This document shows, piece after piece, positions 53,008-61,742 of a DNA stretch of 64,000 nt. Each line of letters starts with the position of its first letter. Position 1 is the first letter of the stretch. The position numbers were made by a program, and so were the translations under genes. This stretch comes from Acidimicrobiaceae bacterium (GTDB taxonomy: Bacteria > Actinomycetota > Acidimicrobiia > Acidimicrobiales > Aldehydirespiratoraceae): positions 17,690 to 81,689 of the forward strand of contig VYFQ01000011.1 of NCBI GenBank assembly GCA_009842325.1. Reading direction: 5' to 3'. The notes under the pieces are model-generated. The model was not told where the DNA came from and ran no database searches. It saw nothing but the letters and a program-made list of their open reading frames with translations.

Positions 53008-54039
53008 CTAGTCGCCGTCGACACCGGTCGAGGCTGCGAGGTAGTCGTCGAGCGCGGCGAGATGGGCCCGCTTGCGGCTGTCGGTCGTCCAGCTCATGGC
53101 GAACGCGTTGCGCATCAGCTGCCCGACCTCCTCGGCGGAGAGATCGCCGTCGCGCTGGGCCACGGCCAGGTTGTCGTTCATGTAGCCGCGGAAGTAGGCG
53201 GGATCGTCGCTGTTGACGGTGGGGCGCATCCCCTCGTCGAGCATCTGCTTGATGTCGCGGGAGCGGCTCTCACCAACGACGTAGCGATTCGAGATCGGGC
53301 AGACGGTCTGCCCGATCCGGCGGCTGGCGAACTCCCGGATGAGCGCCCGCTCATCGAGAGCGTTCACGCCATGGTCGATGCGCTCGACGCCGATGTCGTC
53401 GATGGCCTGCCAGATGTGAGTGACCGAGTTCTCCTGGTCGACGTCGCAGTGCATGGTGAGCCGGTAGCCCTCGGCCGCGGCTGCCGCGAAGACGTCGGCG
53501 AACTTGGCAGGTGGGTTGCGATGCTCGTCGGAGTCGAGCCCCACACCGATGATCCAGTCCCGGTAGGGGGCCGCCTGCTCCAGCGCCTCGTGCGCCGACT
53601 CGGCGCTGAGGTCGCGCAGGAAGCACATGATGAGGTGTGACTCGATCCCGAGCTGCTGTTCGGCGTCGACCTGGGCGCGGTGCAGGCCCTCGATCACCGT
53701 CGAGAACTCGACACCCCGCGTGGTGTGGGCCTGCGGGTCGAAGAAGATCTCGGCGTACACGAGGTTCTCGTGGACGACCGTGGAGTAGTAGGCCATTCCG
53801 AGGTCGTAGAAGTCGGTCTCGGTGATCAGCACGGTGTCGCCCTCGTAGCGGGCGTCGAGGAACGTCGGCAGGTCGTCGAAGTCGTACATGGCGGCCGGGT
53901 CGTCCACGGAGTCGTGGGGCAGGTCGATGCCGTTGCGGGCCGCCATCTGCAACTTGAGCTCCGGTTCGAGCACGCCCTCGATGTGCATGTGAAGTTCAGC
54001 CTTGGGCATCTGCTCGATGAACGCGGTTATGTCCTGCAC
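53008..54039 (-). CDS. Adenine/adenosine deaminase-family enzyme
   Basis: This 343-residue amidohydrolase has AELHMHIEGVLEPEL (two zinc His plus Glu), HCD (third His region), RIDHGVNALD (fourth His) and NSDDPAYFRGYMNDN. HIEG in place of HLDG and NSDDPAYFxGY fit adenine deaminases of the adenosine deaminase superfamily. GTG 54039. With guanine deaminase it indicates purine-base deamination. Confidence 0.85.
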   Translation of the reverse strand: MQDITAFIEQMPKAELHMHIEGVLEPELKLQMAARNGIDLPHDSVDDPAAMYDFDDLPTFLDARYEGDTVLITETDFYDLGMAYYSTVVHENLVYAEIFFDPQAHTTRGVEFSTVIEGLHRAQVDAEQQLGIESHLIMCFLRDLSAESAHEALEQAAPYRDWIIGVGLDSDEHRNPPAKFADVFAAAAAEGYRLTMHCDVDQENSVTHIWQAIDDIGVERIDHGVNALDERALIREFASRRIGQTVCPISNRYVVGESRSRDIKQMLDEGMRPTVNSDDPAYFRGYMNDNLAVAQRDGDLSAEEVGQLMRNAFAMSWTTDSRKRAHLAALDDYLAASTGVDGD

Positions 54040-54081
54040 TTCGATCCTCCTGCGGCCCGAAGCGGCCGTATCGTCTGGCCG

Positions 54082-55185
54082 GTGCTCTTGAACTACTACG
54101 CGATAGGGGCCGCCGTCATAGTCGGCGCGGCATCAGGCGCGGCCTGCGTGCGGTGGATTCGCAGCGGGGTCGGCAGCGGCTCGGCAGTCTTTCGTGCCGC
54201 GGCCGCCGGGATCGCCGGCTCGCTCCTGTTCAGCGCTGGCGGGTTCGTCGTCACCGGACTGGACGGGTTCACGCTGATCCACGTCGTGTACCTCGTTCTG
54301 GTGGTCGGTGTCCCTCTGGCCGGCGCGATCGTCCTGACATTTGCCCGGGAGCGTTCTCGAGCCATCACGGCTCTCTGCCTCGCCGCCCAGCTAGCTATTC
54401 CGGTGGGCATCTACGCGACTCACATTGAGCCGTTCTGGCTGAGGACGGACTCTGTCGAGCTGTCCGTCGCCGGCGTCGGCGATCCGATCCGGGTCGGCGT
54501 GCTGGCCGATCTCCAGACCACCGAGATCGGGTCCTACGAGAATGAGGCGGTGGACCGGTTGATCGAGGCGGCACCGGACATGGTTCTCATTCCGGGCGAC
54601 CTCTACCAGTTCGACGAAGATGTCTTCGACGAGCGGGCGCCGCAATTCTCCGAAGTGATCCAGCGGCTGGTCGATGCGGCGTCGACCGTCTTGCTGGTGA
54701 GCGGCAACACCGACACGGTCGCCGGCCTTCGGGCCATCACTGAGGGAACCGGCGCCAGAGTGCTCGACAACGAGGTTGAGACTCTGGTGGTCAACGGCAA
54801 CGTCGTGAGCGTCGGCGGAACAACGCTCTTCAGCGATGAGCGGGAGGCTCGACGGGTTGCTGAACAACTCTCCGACGGCGACCAAGCCGGAGTGCGAATC
54901 TTCCTCGCCCACAAGCCCGACGCGATCGAACTGCTTGAGGGACGGTCCGTCGATCTGCTGGTCTCGGGCCATACCCACGGCGGGCAGGTGTCGTTGCCGT
55001 TCTTCGGCCCTCCCCTGACACTCTCGGATGTGCCGAGACATGTCGCAGCCGGCGGGTTGCACGAACTGGACGGCACGGCCGTCTACGTCTCCACCGGAGT
55101 AGGTCGTGAGCGGGATAACGCCCCCCAACTTCGATTCGGCGTGAGACCATCGATCGGCATCATCGACCTGGTGGGCGACAGCTGA
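54082..55185 (+). CDS. Membrane metallophosphoesterase (YaeI/YkuE-like)
   Basis: This 367-residue protein has three to four N-terminal membrane segments (about 1-115) and a calcineurin-like phosphoesterase domain. VGVLADLQTTE replaces the usual D-x-H with D143-x-Q145. GDLYQFD, GNTD and SGHTHGGQ are normal. Similar proteins are proposed to hydrolyse UDP-diacylglucosamine or other lipids; substrate unknown. GTG 54082 is chosen because the upstream frame is antisense to the deaminase gene. Confidence 0.8.
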   Translation: MLLNYYAIGAAVIVGAASGAACVRWIRSGVGSGSAVFRAAAAGIAGSLLFSAGGFVVTGLDGFTLIHVVYLVLVVGVPLAGAIVLTFARERSRAITALCLAAQLAIPVGIYATHIEPFWLRTDSVELSVAGVGDPIRVGVLADLQTTEIGSYENEAVDRLIEAAPDMVLIPGDLYQFDEDVFDERAPQFSEVIQRLVDAASTVLLVSGNTDTVAGLRAITEGTGARVLDNEVETLVVNGNVVSVGGTTLFSDEREARRVAEQLSDGDQAGVRIFLAHKPDAIELLEGRSVDLLVSGHTHGGQVSLPFFGPPLTLSDVPRHVAAGGLHELDGTAVYVSTGVGRERDNAPQLRFGVRPSIGIIDLVGDS

Positions 55186-55195
55186 GCCCTGCTGT

Positions 55196-55819
55196 TCAGT
55201 TGGGTGGCACAGCCCAGCGGCGGATCCAGGCGTGCATGGCTATGCCGGCGGCCACGCCGGCGTTGATGGAGCGGGTCGAGCCGAATTGGGAGATGGACAG
55301 GACCTGGGCGGCCGCGGCCTGGGCCTCCGCTGACAGGCCCGGGCCCTCCTGGCCGAACAGCAGCACGCACCGCTCGGGCAGCTCGGCGGTCTCCAGCGGC
55401 ACGGCACCGGGCAGGTTGTCGACACCCACTACCGGCAGCCCCTCCCCTGAGGCCCAGGCGGCCAGCTCCTCCACGGTGGCGTGGTGGCGGACGTGCTGGT
55501 ACACGTCGGTCATCATCGCCCCGCGCCGGTTCCAGCGTCTCCGTCCCACGATGTGAACCTCGGCCGCGGCGAAGGCGTTTGCCGTGCGCACCACCGTGCC
55601 GATGTTGCGGTCGTGCTCCCAGTTCTCGATGGCCACGTGGAACGGGTGGCGCCGGGCGTCCAGGTCGGCCTTGATGGCGTCCACGCTCCAGTACCGGTAG
55701 CGGTCGATCACGTTGCGACGGTCGCCGTCGCGCAACAACTCGCGGTCCAGGTGCTCGCCGGCAGGCCACGGCTCGGGATGGGGCCCGACGCCGATCTCCT
55801 CGCTCACCGCGCTCCCCAC
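55196..55819 (-). CDS. TrmH/SpoU-family RNA methyltransferase
   Basis: This 207-residue SPOUT enzyme has ENWEHDRNIGTVVRTANAFA (motif 1), LLFGQEGPGLSAEA (motif 2) and ISQFGSTRSINAGVAAGIAMHAW (motif 3). It lacks the N-terminal L30e domain of RlmB. The target may be tRNA or rRNA. GTG 55819 or GTG 55807. It is convergent with the phosphoesterase and divergent from the channel gene. Confidence 0.85.
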   Translation of the reverse strand: MGSAVSEEIGVGPHPEPWPAGEHLDRELLRDGDRRNVIDRYRYWSVDAIKADLDARRHPFHVAIENWEHDRNIGTVVRTANAFAAAEVHIVGRRRWNRRGAMMTDVYQHVRHHATVEELAAWASGEGLPVVGVDNLPGAVPLETAELPERCVLLFGQEGPGLSAEAQAAAAQVLSISQFGSTRSINAGVAAGIAMHAWIRRWAVPPN

Positions 55820-55897
55820 CGCCCGCCGTTCGCGCCCATCGCGACCACCGTACAGCCGGCCCCTGTGGAGGACGGGAGCGATCTAGTCTTGAGGCCG

Positions 55898-56938
55898 GTG
55901 AAGATCTGGGCTCGCAGGCGCACCCGCCGCCATCCATACCTGGTAAGAGGTGCCCCCAAGGATCCCTGGGGCCGCTTCTGGACCGGTCTGAGCGTGCTCG
56001 CATTGGTGACCGCGGTAGGCACCTTCGGGTACCACCGGCTCGGGCTCACGGTGGGGGAGGCCCTCTACCAGACGGTGATCACCATCACGACGGTGGGCTA
56101 CGAGGAGGTCGGCACGGTCACCGACAACTACCGCGTGTTCACGATCCTGCTGATCATGTTCGGGGTGGGTGCGGCCCTCTACACCCTGAGCGTTCTCATA
56201 GAGTCACTGTTCGAGGGCCGGCTCGATGACGAGATTCGGAGGCGGCGCATGCAGAAGCAGATCGATCGGTTGAGCGACCATGTCGTGTTGTGCGGCTTCG
56301 GGCAGGTCGGGCGGGCCATCCACCGGGAGCTGACCGCCGAGGGCCGTACGGTGGTGGTGATCGACCGCAGCGAACTCGACGAGGAAGCGCTGCCCCACAG
56401 TGTCGTCGGCGAGGCCACCGACGACAGCGTTCTGGTGTCAGCCGGTCTGGAGAGGGCCAGCACGCTGGTACTGGCGCTCGACTCCGACGTCGACAACCTG
56501 TACATCGCCCTGACGGCCCGCTCAATGCGCCCGAGCCTGTTCATCGTGGCCCGCTCCAACAGCTCCTCGGCGGAGCCGAAGCTGCGCCAGGCCGGTGTGG
56601 ACCGGGTGGTCAACACCCACGAGATCGGCGGATCAAGGATGGCCGCTCTGGTGCTCCAGCCCGGCGTTGTCGAGTTCCTCGGGGTGGTCATGCAAGCCGA
56701 GGAACTCTCGGTGCGCCTCGCCGAGACGCCGGTCACCGCCCACGGTCCGTTCGCCGGCCAGGCCCTGGCCGCGTGCGAGATAGACGAGTCCACCGGTGCG
56801 ACCGTCCTGGCCGTGCGGCGCGACGGGTCCTTCGTGACCAGCCCGCCGGACGATTTCGTGCTGGCAGCCGACGACGTCTTGATTGCGCTGGGCACCCGGG
56901 ACCAACTCGCCGATCTCAACTCCAGGGCGGGCGTCTAG
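55898..56938 (+). CDS. Two-TM potassium channel with RCK domain
   Basis: This 346-residue protein has TM1 (about 28-48), a pore with the selectivity filter TTVGYEEV, and TM2 (about 85-108). An RCK N-terminal Rossmann domain (HVVLCGFGQVGRAIHREL) and an RCK-C domain (to the C-terminus) follow. It forms a ligand-gated K+ channel, likely a tetramer with a gating ring. GTG 55898. It lies upstream of two tRNAs. Confidence 0.88.
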   Translation: MKIWARRRTRRHPYLVRGAPKDPWGRFWTGLSVLALVTAVGTFGYHRLGLTVGEALYQTVITITTVGYEEVGTVTDNYRVFTILLIMFGVGAALYTLSVLIESLFEGRLDDEIRRRRMQKQIDRLSDHVVLCGFGQVGRAIHRELTAEGRTVVVIDRSELDEEALPHSVVGEATDDSVLVSAGLERASTLVLALDSDVDNLYIALTARSMRPSLFIVARSNSSSAEPKLRQAGVDRVVNTHEIGGSRMAALVLQPGVVEFLGVVMQAEELSVRLAETPVTAHGPFAGQALAACEIDESTGATVLAVRRDGSFVTSPPDDFVLAADDVLIALGTRDQLADLNSRAGV

Positions 56939-56989
56939 CCGTCCTCGCCGTGGGTGCCCCGGCCCGGCCGGGTAGCCTGAGCCGCTCAT

Positions 56990-57061
56990 TCGGGGATGGT
57001 GTAATAGGTAACACAGCTGGTTCTGGCCCAGCCATTGGGGGTTCAAGTCCTCCTCCCCGAA
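56990..57061 (+). tRNA. tRNA-Gln (CUG)
   Basis: The acceptor stem TCGGGGA pairs with TCCCCGA. The D-arm is GTGT...ACAC. The anticodon stem is GCTGG/CCAGC with loop TTCTGGC giving anticodon CTG (Gln). The T-arm is GGGGG-TTCAAGT-CCTCC. CCA is not encoded. Confidence 0.93.
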
Positions 57062-57107
57062 CCCGGCGATAGGCTTCGCCCGCCCGCGGGCCCTGAGGCC
57101 CGCACCA

Positions 57108-57180
57108 GCCCCGTTCGTCTAGCGGCCTAGGACGCCACCCTCTCAAGGTGGTAGCACGGGTTCAAATCCCGTACGGGGTG
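57108..57180 (+). tRNA. tRNA-Glu (CUC)
   Basis: The acceptor GCCCCGT pairs with ACGGGGT (one G-T). The anticodon stem is CCACC/GGTGG with loop CTCTCAA giving anticodon CTC (Glu). The T-arm CGGG-TTCAAAT-CCCG is normal. It lies 46 bp after tRNA-Gln, and both are probably one transcript. Confidence 0.94.
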
Positions 57181-57491
57181 CAACTGACAGTCTAAGAAAC
57201 AGTCTCTGAACTAGTCATATGAGCTGGACAAGACCTCGTTACTGGTGATGGAGGCGTCTCAGCGATGACGTCGAAGACCCGACGGATGTAGGGCTCGGGG
57301 CGCCTCTGTCTGCATTGCGGGGTGAGGTGCTCTGGGGATCGGCCGGTGCCGTTGGCGTCGAGGCGCGGGGGTGTCGTCATAGACGCTTCATATTGCTGAA
57401 ACCTCGGGGAAACACAGCCTGGCCATCCTCCTGCGGATGACGCGGCGCCAGCGGGGCGGCCGCGGCCGGACAGCTCAGGAGGGCAGGTCGG
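57181..57491 (+). other. 311-bp gene-free region between tRNA-Glu and amt
   Basis: There is no convincing coding frame. It starts with an AT-richer stretch with ACAGTCT repeated 14 bp apart, then ordinary GC-rich sequence. Near 57376-57413 there is a set of 5-mers in an 11-bp register resembling a GlnR box. The last 20 bp hold an AGGAGG before the amt ATG. No repeat, att site or integrase remnant was identified. Confidence 0.6.
57376..57413 (+). promoter_or_regulatory. GlnR-like box upstream of the ammonium transporter
   Basis: 5-mers recur every 11 bp: GTCAT (57376), TTCAT (57387), GAAAC (57398) and GAAAC (57409). The known actinobacterial GlnR consensus is GTnAC-n6-GAAAC repeated. Two of four half-sites match well. 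Location about 80-115 bp upstream of an amt gene makes nitrogen control plausible. Confidence 0.35.
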
Positions 57492-58961
57492 ATGCGAAGG
57501 ATGCACAGGAAGTTCTGGGTGGGAGCGGCCATAGCCGCTGGCGTCGTAGTGTTGAACACGGCCCCGGCTGTGGCCCAGGACGGCGGCGTGTCGCCGGAGA
57601 GCGTCGTCCTCGACAATCTCTGGGTGCTGGTGGCCGCTGTGCTGGTGTTCATCATGCAGGCCGGGTTCGGAATGGTTGAGGCGGGCATGACGAGGGCCAA
57701 GAACGTCGGCAACATCATGGCCAAGAACCTCGCTGACATGTGTGTGGGCGCGCTGGCGTTCTTCGCCGTCGGCTACGGCATCGCCTACGGCACTGACGCG
57801 GGCTCGCTGCTGGGCACCGACACCTTCTTCCTCAGCGGCGCCGAGTTGGGGTTCAGCGCTGAGGGAGGCCTCAGCATGTACACCGACTTCTTCTTCCAGG
57901 TCGTCTTCGCGGCCACTGCGGTGACGATCGCTTCGGGCGCCATGGCTGAGCGGACCAAGATGTCGGCCTACCTCGTGTTCAGCTTCTTCATGACCGCTGT
58001 GATCTACCCGGTGGTGGTCCACTCGTTCTGGAGCGGTGAGGGGCTGCTGGCCGACCTGGCCATCGGCGACGCCAAGTTCGGCGACTTCGCTGGCTCGACG
58101 ATCGTGCACAGCACCGGGGGCTGGGCCGCGATGATGGGAGCGATCTTCCTGGGGCCCCGCATCGGCAAGTACGACCGCAACGGCAGGCCGCGAACAATGC
58201 CCGGGCACAGCGTGGCCTTCGTGGTGGTGGGCGTTCTGGTGCTGTGGTTCGGCTGGTTCGGGTTCAACGCGGGCTCGGAACTGGCTGCCGACGATGTCGT
58301 GATGAGAGCAGCGGTGACGACGATGCTGGCGGCTGCGGCCGGCGGCGTGACCGCTGCCGCGGTCGTCTGGCTGCGGAGCGGCCATCTCGACGTGGCCATG
58401 ACCGGCAACGGGGTGCTGGCCGGACTGGTCGGCATCACCGCCGGCACGGCCACCATGACCCCGGTGGGTGCCGTGCTGGCGGGAGCGGTCGCCGGGGTGA
58501 TCGTCGTGGCTTCGGTGGCCTTCTTCGACCGGGTCCGCATCGACGACCCGGTGGGCGCCATCTCGGTGCACGGCGTGTGCGGCTTGTGGGGCACGCTCGC
58601 GGTGGGCTTGTTCGCCCGCTACGGCGACGGCTTCGTCGCCACCGACAACGCCGGGCTGTTCTACGGCGGCGGCTTCGACCAGCTGCTGGTGCAGTTCATC
58701 GGCGCGGCGCTGGTGTTCGTGTGGGTGGCGGCCACCACCGGGATCCTGTTCGCAGTGATCAAGCACACAGTTGGACTCCGGGTGCCGCCCGAGGTCGAGG
58801 TCAGCGGCCTCGACATCTTCGAGCACGGACAGCCCGGGTACGTCTTCAGGGCGACCGAGAACGGATCAGAGTCCGCAGAGGCCGTCGTCGGGGCCACCTC
58901 GAACGGCAGCCACAACGGCGCAGGACACCTCAACGCCGAGGCCGGCGCGCTCGAGGACTAG
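57492..58961 (+). CDS. amt: Ammonium transporter
   Basis: This 489-residue protein has an N-terminal signal-like segment ending in APAVAQ, then 11 hydrophobic segments of the Amt fold. MVEAGMTRAKNVGNIMAKN and IVHSTGGWAAMMGAI (first pore His) match, as do FGWFGFNAGSEL and HGVCGLWGTLAVG (second pore His). A C-terminal cytoplasmic tail of about 60 residues follows. It imports ammonium. No glnB/glnK gene follows, which is unusual. Confidence 0.92.
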   Translation: MRRMHRKFWVGAAIAAGVVVLNTAPAVAQDGGVSPESVVLDNLWVLVAAVLVFIMQAGFGMVEAGMTRAKNVGNIMAKNLADMCVGALAFFAVGYGIAYGTDAGSLLGTDTFFLSGAELGFSAEGGLSMYTDFFFQVVFAATAVTIASGAMAERTKMSAYLVFSFFMTAVIYPVVVHSFWSGEGLLADLAIGDAKFGDFAGSTIVHSTGGWAAMMGAIFLGPRIGKYDRNGRPRTMPGHSVAFVVVGVLVLWFGWFGFNAGSELAADDVVMRAAVTTMLAAAAGGVTAAAVVWLRSGHLDVAMTGNGVLAGLVGITAGTATMTPVGAVLAGAVAGVIVVASVAFFDRVRIDDPVGAISVHGVCGLWGTLAVGLFARYGDGFVATDNAGLFYGGGFDQLLVQFIGAALVFVWVAATTGILFAVIKHTVGLRVPPEVEVSGLDIFEHGQPGYVFRATENGSESAEAVVGATSNGSHNGAGHLNAEAGALED

Positions 58962-59034
58962 GACCCGGTGAACGGGCGGCTAGTGACCGTGGACGCGTTC
59001 ATGCTGGCCGCGGTCTAAGCGTCCGTAGTGGTGC

Positions 59035-59394
59035 TCAAGCCGGTTGGTTGAGTTCGATCATGTTGCCGGCCGGGTCGAAGAAGAACGTCTGGCGGGCCGG
59101 CGTCCCCGGCAGCGGCTTGGGGTCGGCCACGTCCACGCCCCGGTCCCGCAACTCCGTCACCGCGGCGTCGATGTCCTCCACCTTGAAGGCCCAGTGCTGG
59201 CCCTCGGGCGCCACCCAGCCCTCGACCTCGATCAGGTGGACCTCACCGCCGCCGGGGGTCTGCAACCAGCGGCCGTTGAAGCCGAAGTCGGGCCGGGGCA
59301 GCACGGCCATGCCCAGCACGTCGGTGTAAAACGGCGCGGCCGCATCCACGTCGGGAACGTTGATCGATACATGGTGTACCGGCCCGAGTTCCAT
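59035..59394 (-). CDS. Glyoxalase/VOC-family protein
   Basis: This 119-residue single-domain VOC protein has VHHVSINVPDVDAAAPFYTDVLGM and HWAFKVEDIDAAV, and ends DPAGNMIELNQPA. The metal-site residues His (HHV), His (GEVHLIE) and Glu (MIELNQ) appear present. Substrate unknown. ATG 59394. It is followed by ordinary spacing to the convergent amt gene and lies 10 bp after fpg. Confidence 0.8.
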   Translation of the reverse strand: MELGPVHHVSINVPDVDAAAPFYTDVLGMAVLPRPDFGFNGRWLQTPGGGEVHLIEVEGWVAPEGQHWAFKVEDIDAAVTELRDRGVDVADPKPLPGTPARQTFFFDPAGNMIELNQPA

Positions 59395-59404
59395 GCGTCC
59401 CAAC

Positions 59405-60220
59405 CTACCGCCGCTGGCAGGTGGGGCACCAAGTGGTGCCCCGGGCGTCGATGATCCGGCGACGCAGCTCTGTGCCGCAGCGTTCGCACGGCTCTCCCGC
59501 CCGGCCGTAGCAGCGCAGATGGTGCTGGTTGCGCCCCGACGATCCGTCCAGGGTGGCGTAGTCGCGCAGCGTGGTGCCGCCGTGGCGCAGCCCCGACCTG
59601 AGCGCGGTGCGGATGGCTTCGGCCAGCCGTCCGGCCCGGGGTTTCGACACGTAGCGCACGGCAGGGTTGATCTGGGCCAGCCACAGCGCCTCGTCGGCGT
59701 AGATGTTGCCCACTCCCGCCACCGGCCGCTGCGACAGCAGCTGGGTCTTCACGCAGCGCCGGCTGGCGCTGAGCGCCCGCCAGAGGCCGTCGCCTGTGAA
59801 CTGGTCGCTGAAGGGTTCGGGCCCGAGGCGGTCGAGCGTGGCAATGGCCTCGTAGCGGCCGGCCTCAACCACGTGCACCCGCCCGAACCGTCGCACGTCG
59901 TGGAGCGTGAGCACCTCGTCGCCGTCCAGACGCCACCAGGCCCGCAGGTGCGGATGGTCTCGATCGGCGTCGGGCGAAATGGACAGCCGTCCGGTCATCC
60001 CCAGGTGGATGACCAGCTCGCATCCGGTTTCGCTGCCGTCGTCAAGGGCGAGGATGAGATACTTGCCGCGGCGGCCGACGGCTGAGATCTGGCCGCCGAT
60101 CGCGTCCATGGCCGGTAAGAACTTCTCGGAGGGGTGGGAGCCTGCGTCGGAGATCGAGCGCCCTGTCAGGCGCGGGTGCAACTGGGCTCGGATGGTCTCG
60201 ACCTCGGGAAGCTCGGGCAC
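59405..60220 (-). CDS. mutM: Formamidopyrimidine-DNA glycosylase
   Basis: This 271-residue enzyme starts with PELPEVETIR after the initiator, giving catalytic Pro2 and Glu3. RRGKYLIL carries the conserved Lys, HLGMTGRL is normal, and SQRPVAGVGNIYADEALW is the H2TH. The zinc finger CERCGTELRRR...CPTC is intact. It excises 8-oxoG and FapyG. GTG 60220 is required to place Pro at position 2. Compare the divergent paralogue at 29804. Confidence 0.93.
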   Translation of the reverse strand: MPELPEVETIRAQLHPRLTGRSISDAGSHPSEKFLPAMDAIGGQISAVGRRGKYLILALDDGSETGCELVIHLGMTGRLSISPDADRDHPHLRAWWRLDGDEVLTLHDVRRFGRVHVVEAGRYEAIATLDRLGPEPFSDQFTGDGLWRALSASRRCVKTQLLSQRPVAGVGNIYADEALWLAQINPAVRYVSKPRAGRLAEAIRTALRSGLRHGGTTLRDYATLDGSSGRNQHHLRCYGRAGEPCERCGTELRRRIIDARGTTWCPTCQRR

Positions 60221-60258
60221 CGGCCGCACCGTACCGGAGCCGGCCCCGTCCTAACCGG

Positions 60259-60306
60259 GAATTGGCAGCCGGGAACGCCCGAACCGGCACCCACCGCTGC
60301 CAATTC
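60259..60306 (+). repeat. 48-bp nested palindrome, copy R12
   Basis: The outer arms are perfect: GAATTGGCAGC and GCTGCCAATTC. The 26-bp centre differs strongly from the other copies but contains the stem CGGG-AACG-CCCG. It lies 15 bp from the 3' end of the small hypothetical gene and upstream of mutM. Confidence 0.82.
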
Positions 60307-60320
60307 CATCCAAGAAGGCG

Positions 60321-60629
60321 TCAGGCCGCGGCGGTCGCTCCGTTGGCGCCCCGCACGATCACGTCGATGGCGTCGATGAGGTCGGGCTGGCTCCTGAAGT
60401 AGTCGACCTGCTCGCCCTTCCAGGGCTGCACCAAGTCCTCCGGCTCGAAGCCGGCGCGTTGCCAGGCGGTGGCCACTATCCGGAGCGCCTGGTCGACCTC
60501 CGGAGTGGCCGCGGTGACCGCGGCAGCCGCCATGGCCTCCACATCGACGGTCTCGCTGCTCACCAGGGGGCGGCGGATCGTGGAGATGCGGAATCGGATC
60601 GCCTCGGCCGCGATTCGGGTGTGGTTCAT
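60321..60629 (-). CDS. Hypothetical protein of 102 residues
   Basis: This predicted soluble, mainly helical protein has MNHTRIAAEAIRFRISTIRRP at the start and an Ala-rich middle (VEAMAAAAVTAATPEV). It ends with acidic and aromatic residues (PWKGEQVDYFRSQPDLID). I do not recognise it. ATG 60629 is the first sensible start. A perfect DnaA-box 9-mer lies 53 bp upstream. Confidence 0.55.
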   Translation of the reverse strand: MNHTRIAAEAIRFRISTIRRPLVSSETVDVEAMAAAAVTAATPEVDQALRIVATAWQRAGFEPEDLVQPWKGEQVDYFRSQPDLIDAIDVIVRGANGATAAA

Positions 60630-60681
60630 CGTGAGATGTTCGATCCCGGGGTTCGACGGTATACAGCTACAGAAAATACAG

Positions 60682-60690
60682 TTATCCACA
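60682..60690 (+). promoter_or_regulatory. DnaA-box 9-mer TTATCCACA
   Basis: TTATCCACA matches the classical DnaA consensus exactly. It lies in the 81-bp gap between hemH and the small hypothetical gene, in an AT-richer stretch (60659-60690) that probably contains the latter's promoter. Confidence 0.6.
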
Positions 60691-60710
60691 GGCTGAGTGG
60701 TGGATACCCG

Positions 60711-61742
60711 TCAAGAACGCAGCGGGCAGCAGCCGGCGGGGCAGGCGTCGGGACCCACGCCGAGACGGCCGAGGGAGCGCCGGGCTGCGCCGGGTTCGAG
60801 GCGCTCGGAGATCAACTCCTGCCACATGGCCACGAAGCGGTCGTCGGGCCCCGTGCCGGGGGTCACGGCCCGCACCAGCCGCATGCCCAGATCGGCCGCG
60901 GTGCCGGCCGCGACCACGTCGAGGTCCCACATGACCTCCATGTGGTCGGTGACGAAGCCGATCGGGGCCAGGACCACGGCCTCGACGCCGTCGTCGCGGG
61001 ACAGGCGTTCCAGGCACTCGTTCACATCGGGAGCCAACCACGGCACCGAGGGCGGGCCGCTGCGGCTCTGCCAGGCCATGGTCCAGGCGTCGAGGCCGGC
61101 CCCGCCCGCCACCAGCCGAGCGGTCTCTGTTAGTTGGCGCTCGTAGTCGCAGCCTGCGGCCATGGTCTCGGGGATGGAGTGGGCGGTGAACACAAGCCGG
61201 GCCTCCGCTCGGAGCTCGGCGGGCAGGCTCCCGCGGGCCGCCGCGACCGCGTCGCTGAAGGGCTCGACGAAGCCTGGGTGGTCGTAGTAGGCGCGCACCT
61301 TGTCGATGGCGGGCGCGGCCTCTCCCACCGCGGCCCGAGCCGCCTCGATGTCGTCCAGGTACTGGCGGCAGCCCGAGTACGACGAGTACGCGGAGGTGAC
61401 GACGGCCAGCGCCCGGCGGTGCCCGGCCTCGGCCATCTCACCTACGGCGTCGGCCAGGTAGGGGACCCAGTTGCGGTTGCCCCAGTACACGGGCAGGTCG
61501 AGGCCCGCGGCTGCGAGCCGGCGGGCCAGAGCCGTGCGCAGCCGGCGGCACTGGGCGTTGAGGGGGCTGACCCCGCCGAAGTGCTGGTACTGCCGGGCGA
61601 CCACGGCCAGGCGCTCGGCACCGATATCGCGTCCCGCAGTGACGTTGGCGAGGAACGGCTCAACCTCCGAGGGGCCTTCGGGACCTCCGAAGGACACGAT
61701 CACGACCGCGTCGTAGGCCGGAACTTTCCCCAACTTGTTCAC
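60711..61742 (-). CDS. hemH: Ferrochelatase (coproporphyrin type)
   Basis: This 343-residue enzyme inserts iron into coproporphyrin III in the actinobacterial heme route. VSFGGPEG, YWGNRNWVPYLADAV (porphyrin region), FTAHSIPETMA (catalytic His) and APIGFVTDHMEVMWDLD are family motifs. The C-terminal CPAGCCP plus an internal Cys (SGCRQYL) are the [2Fe-2S] ligands known in actinobacterial ferrochelatases. GTG 61742 overlaps a DnaA-box-like 9-mer. Confidence 0.93.
   Translation of the reverse strand: MNKLGKVPAYDAVVIVSFGGPEGPSEVEPFLANVTAGRDIGAERLAVVARQYQHFGGVSPLNAQCRRLRTALARRLAAAGLDLPVYWGNRNWVPYLADAVGEMAEAGHRRALAVVTSAYSSYSGCRQYLDDIEAARAAVGEAAPAIDKVRAYYDHPGFVEPFSDAVAAARGSLPAELRAEARLVFTAHSIPETMAAGCDYERQLTETARLVAGGAGLDAWTMAWQSRSGPPSVPWLAPDVNECLERLSRDDGVEAVVLAPIGFVTDHMEVMWDLDVVAAGTAADLGMRLVRAVTPGTGPDDRFVAMWQELISERLEPGAARRSLGRLGVGPDACPAGCCPLRS

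Noticed and set aside
50695..53640. Long plus-strand frame opposite valS and the deaminase
   Set aside because: It is a shadow of valS and the deaminase, with no recognisable domain.
57181..57491. Integrated-element remnant next to tRNA-Glu
   Set aside because: No duplicated tRNA 3' end, integrase or att-like repeat was found in the gap.
57192..58826. Long minus-strand open frame opposite the ammonium transporter
   Set aside because: It is antisense to a clear amt gene, His/Gly/Arg-rich as expected of a GC-rich shadow, and has no domain.
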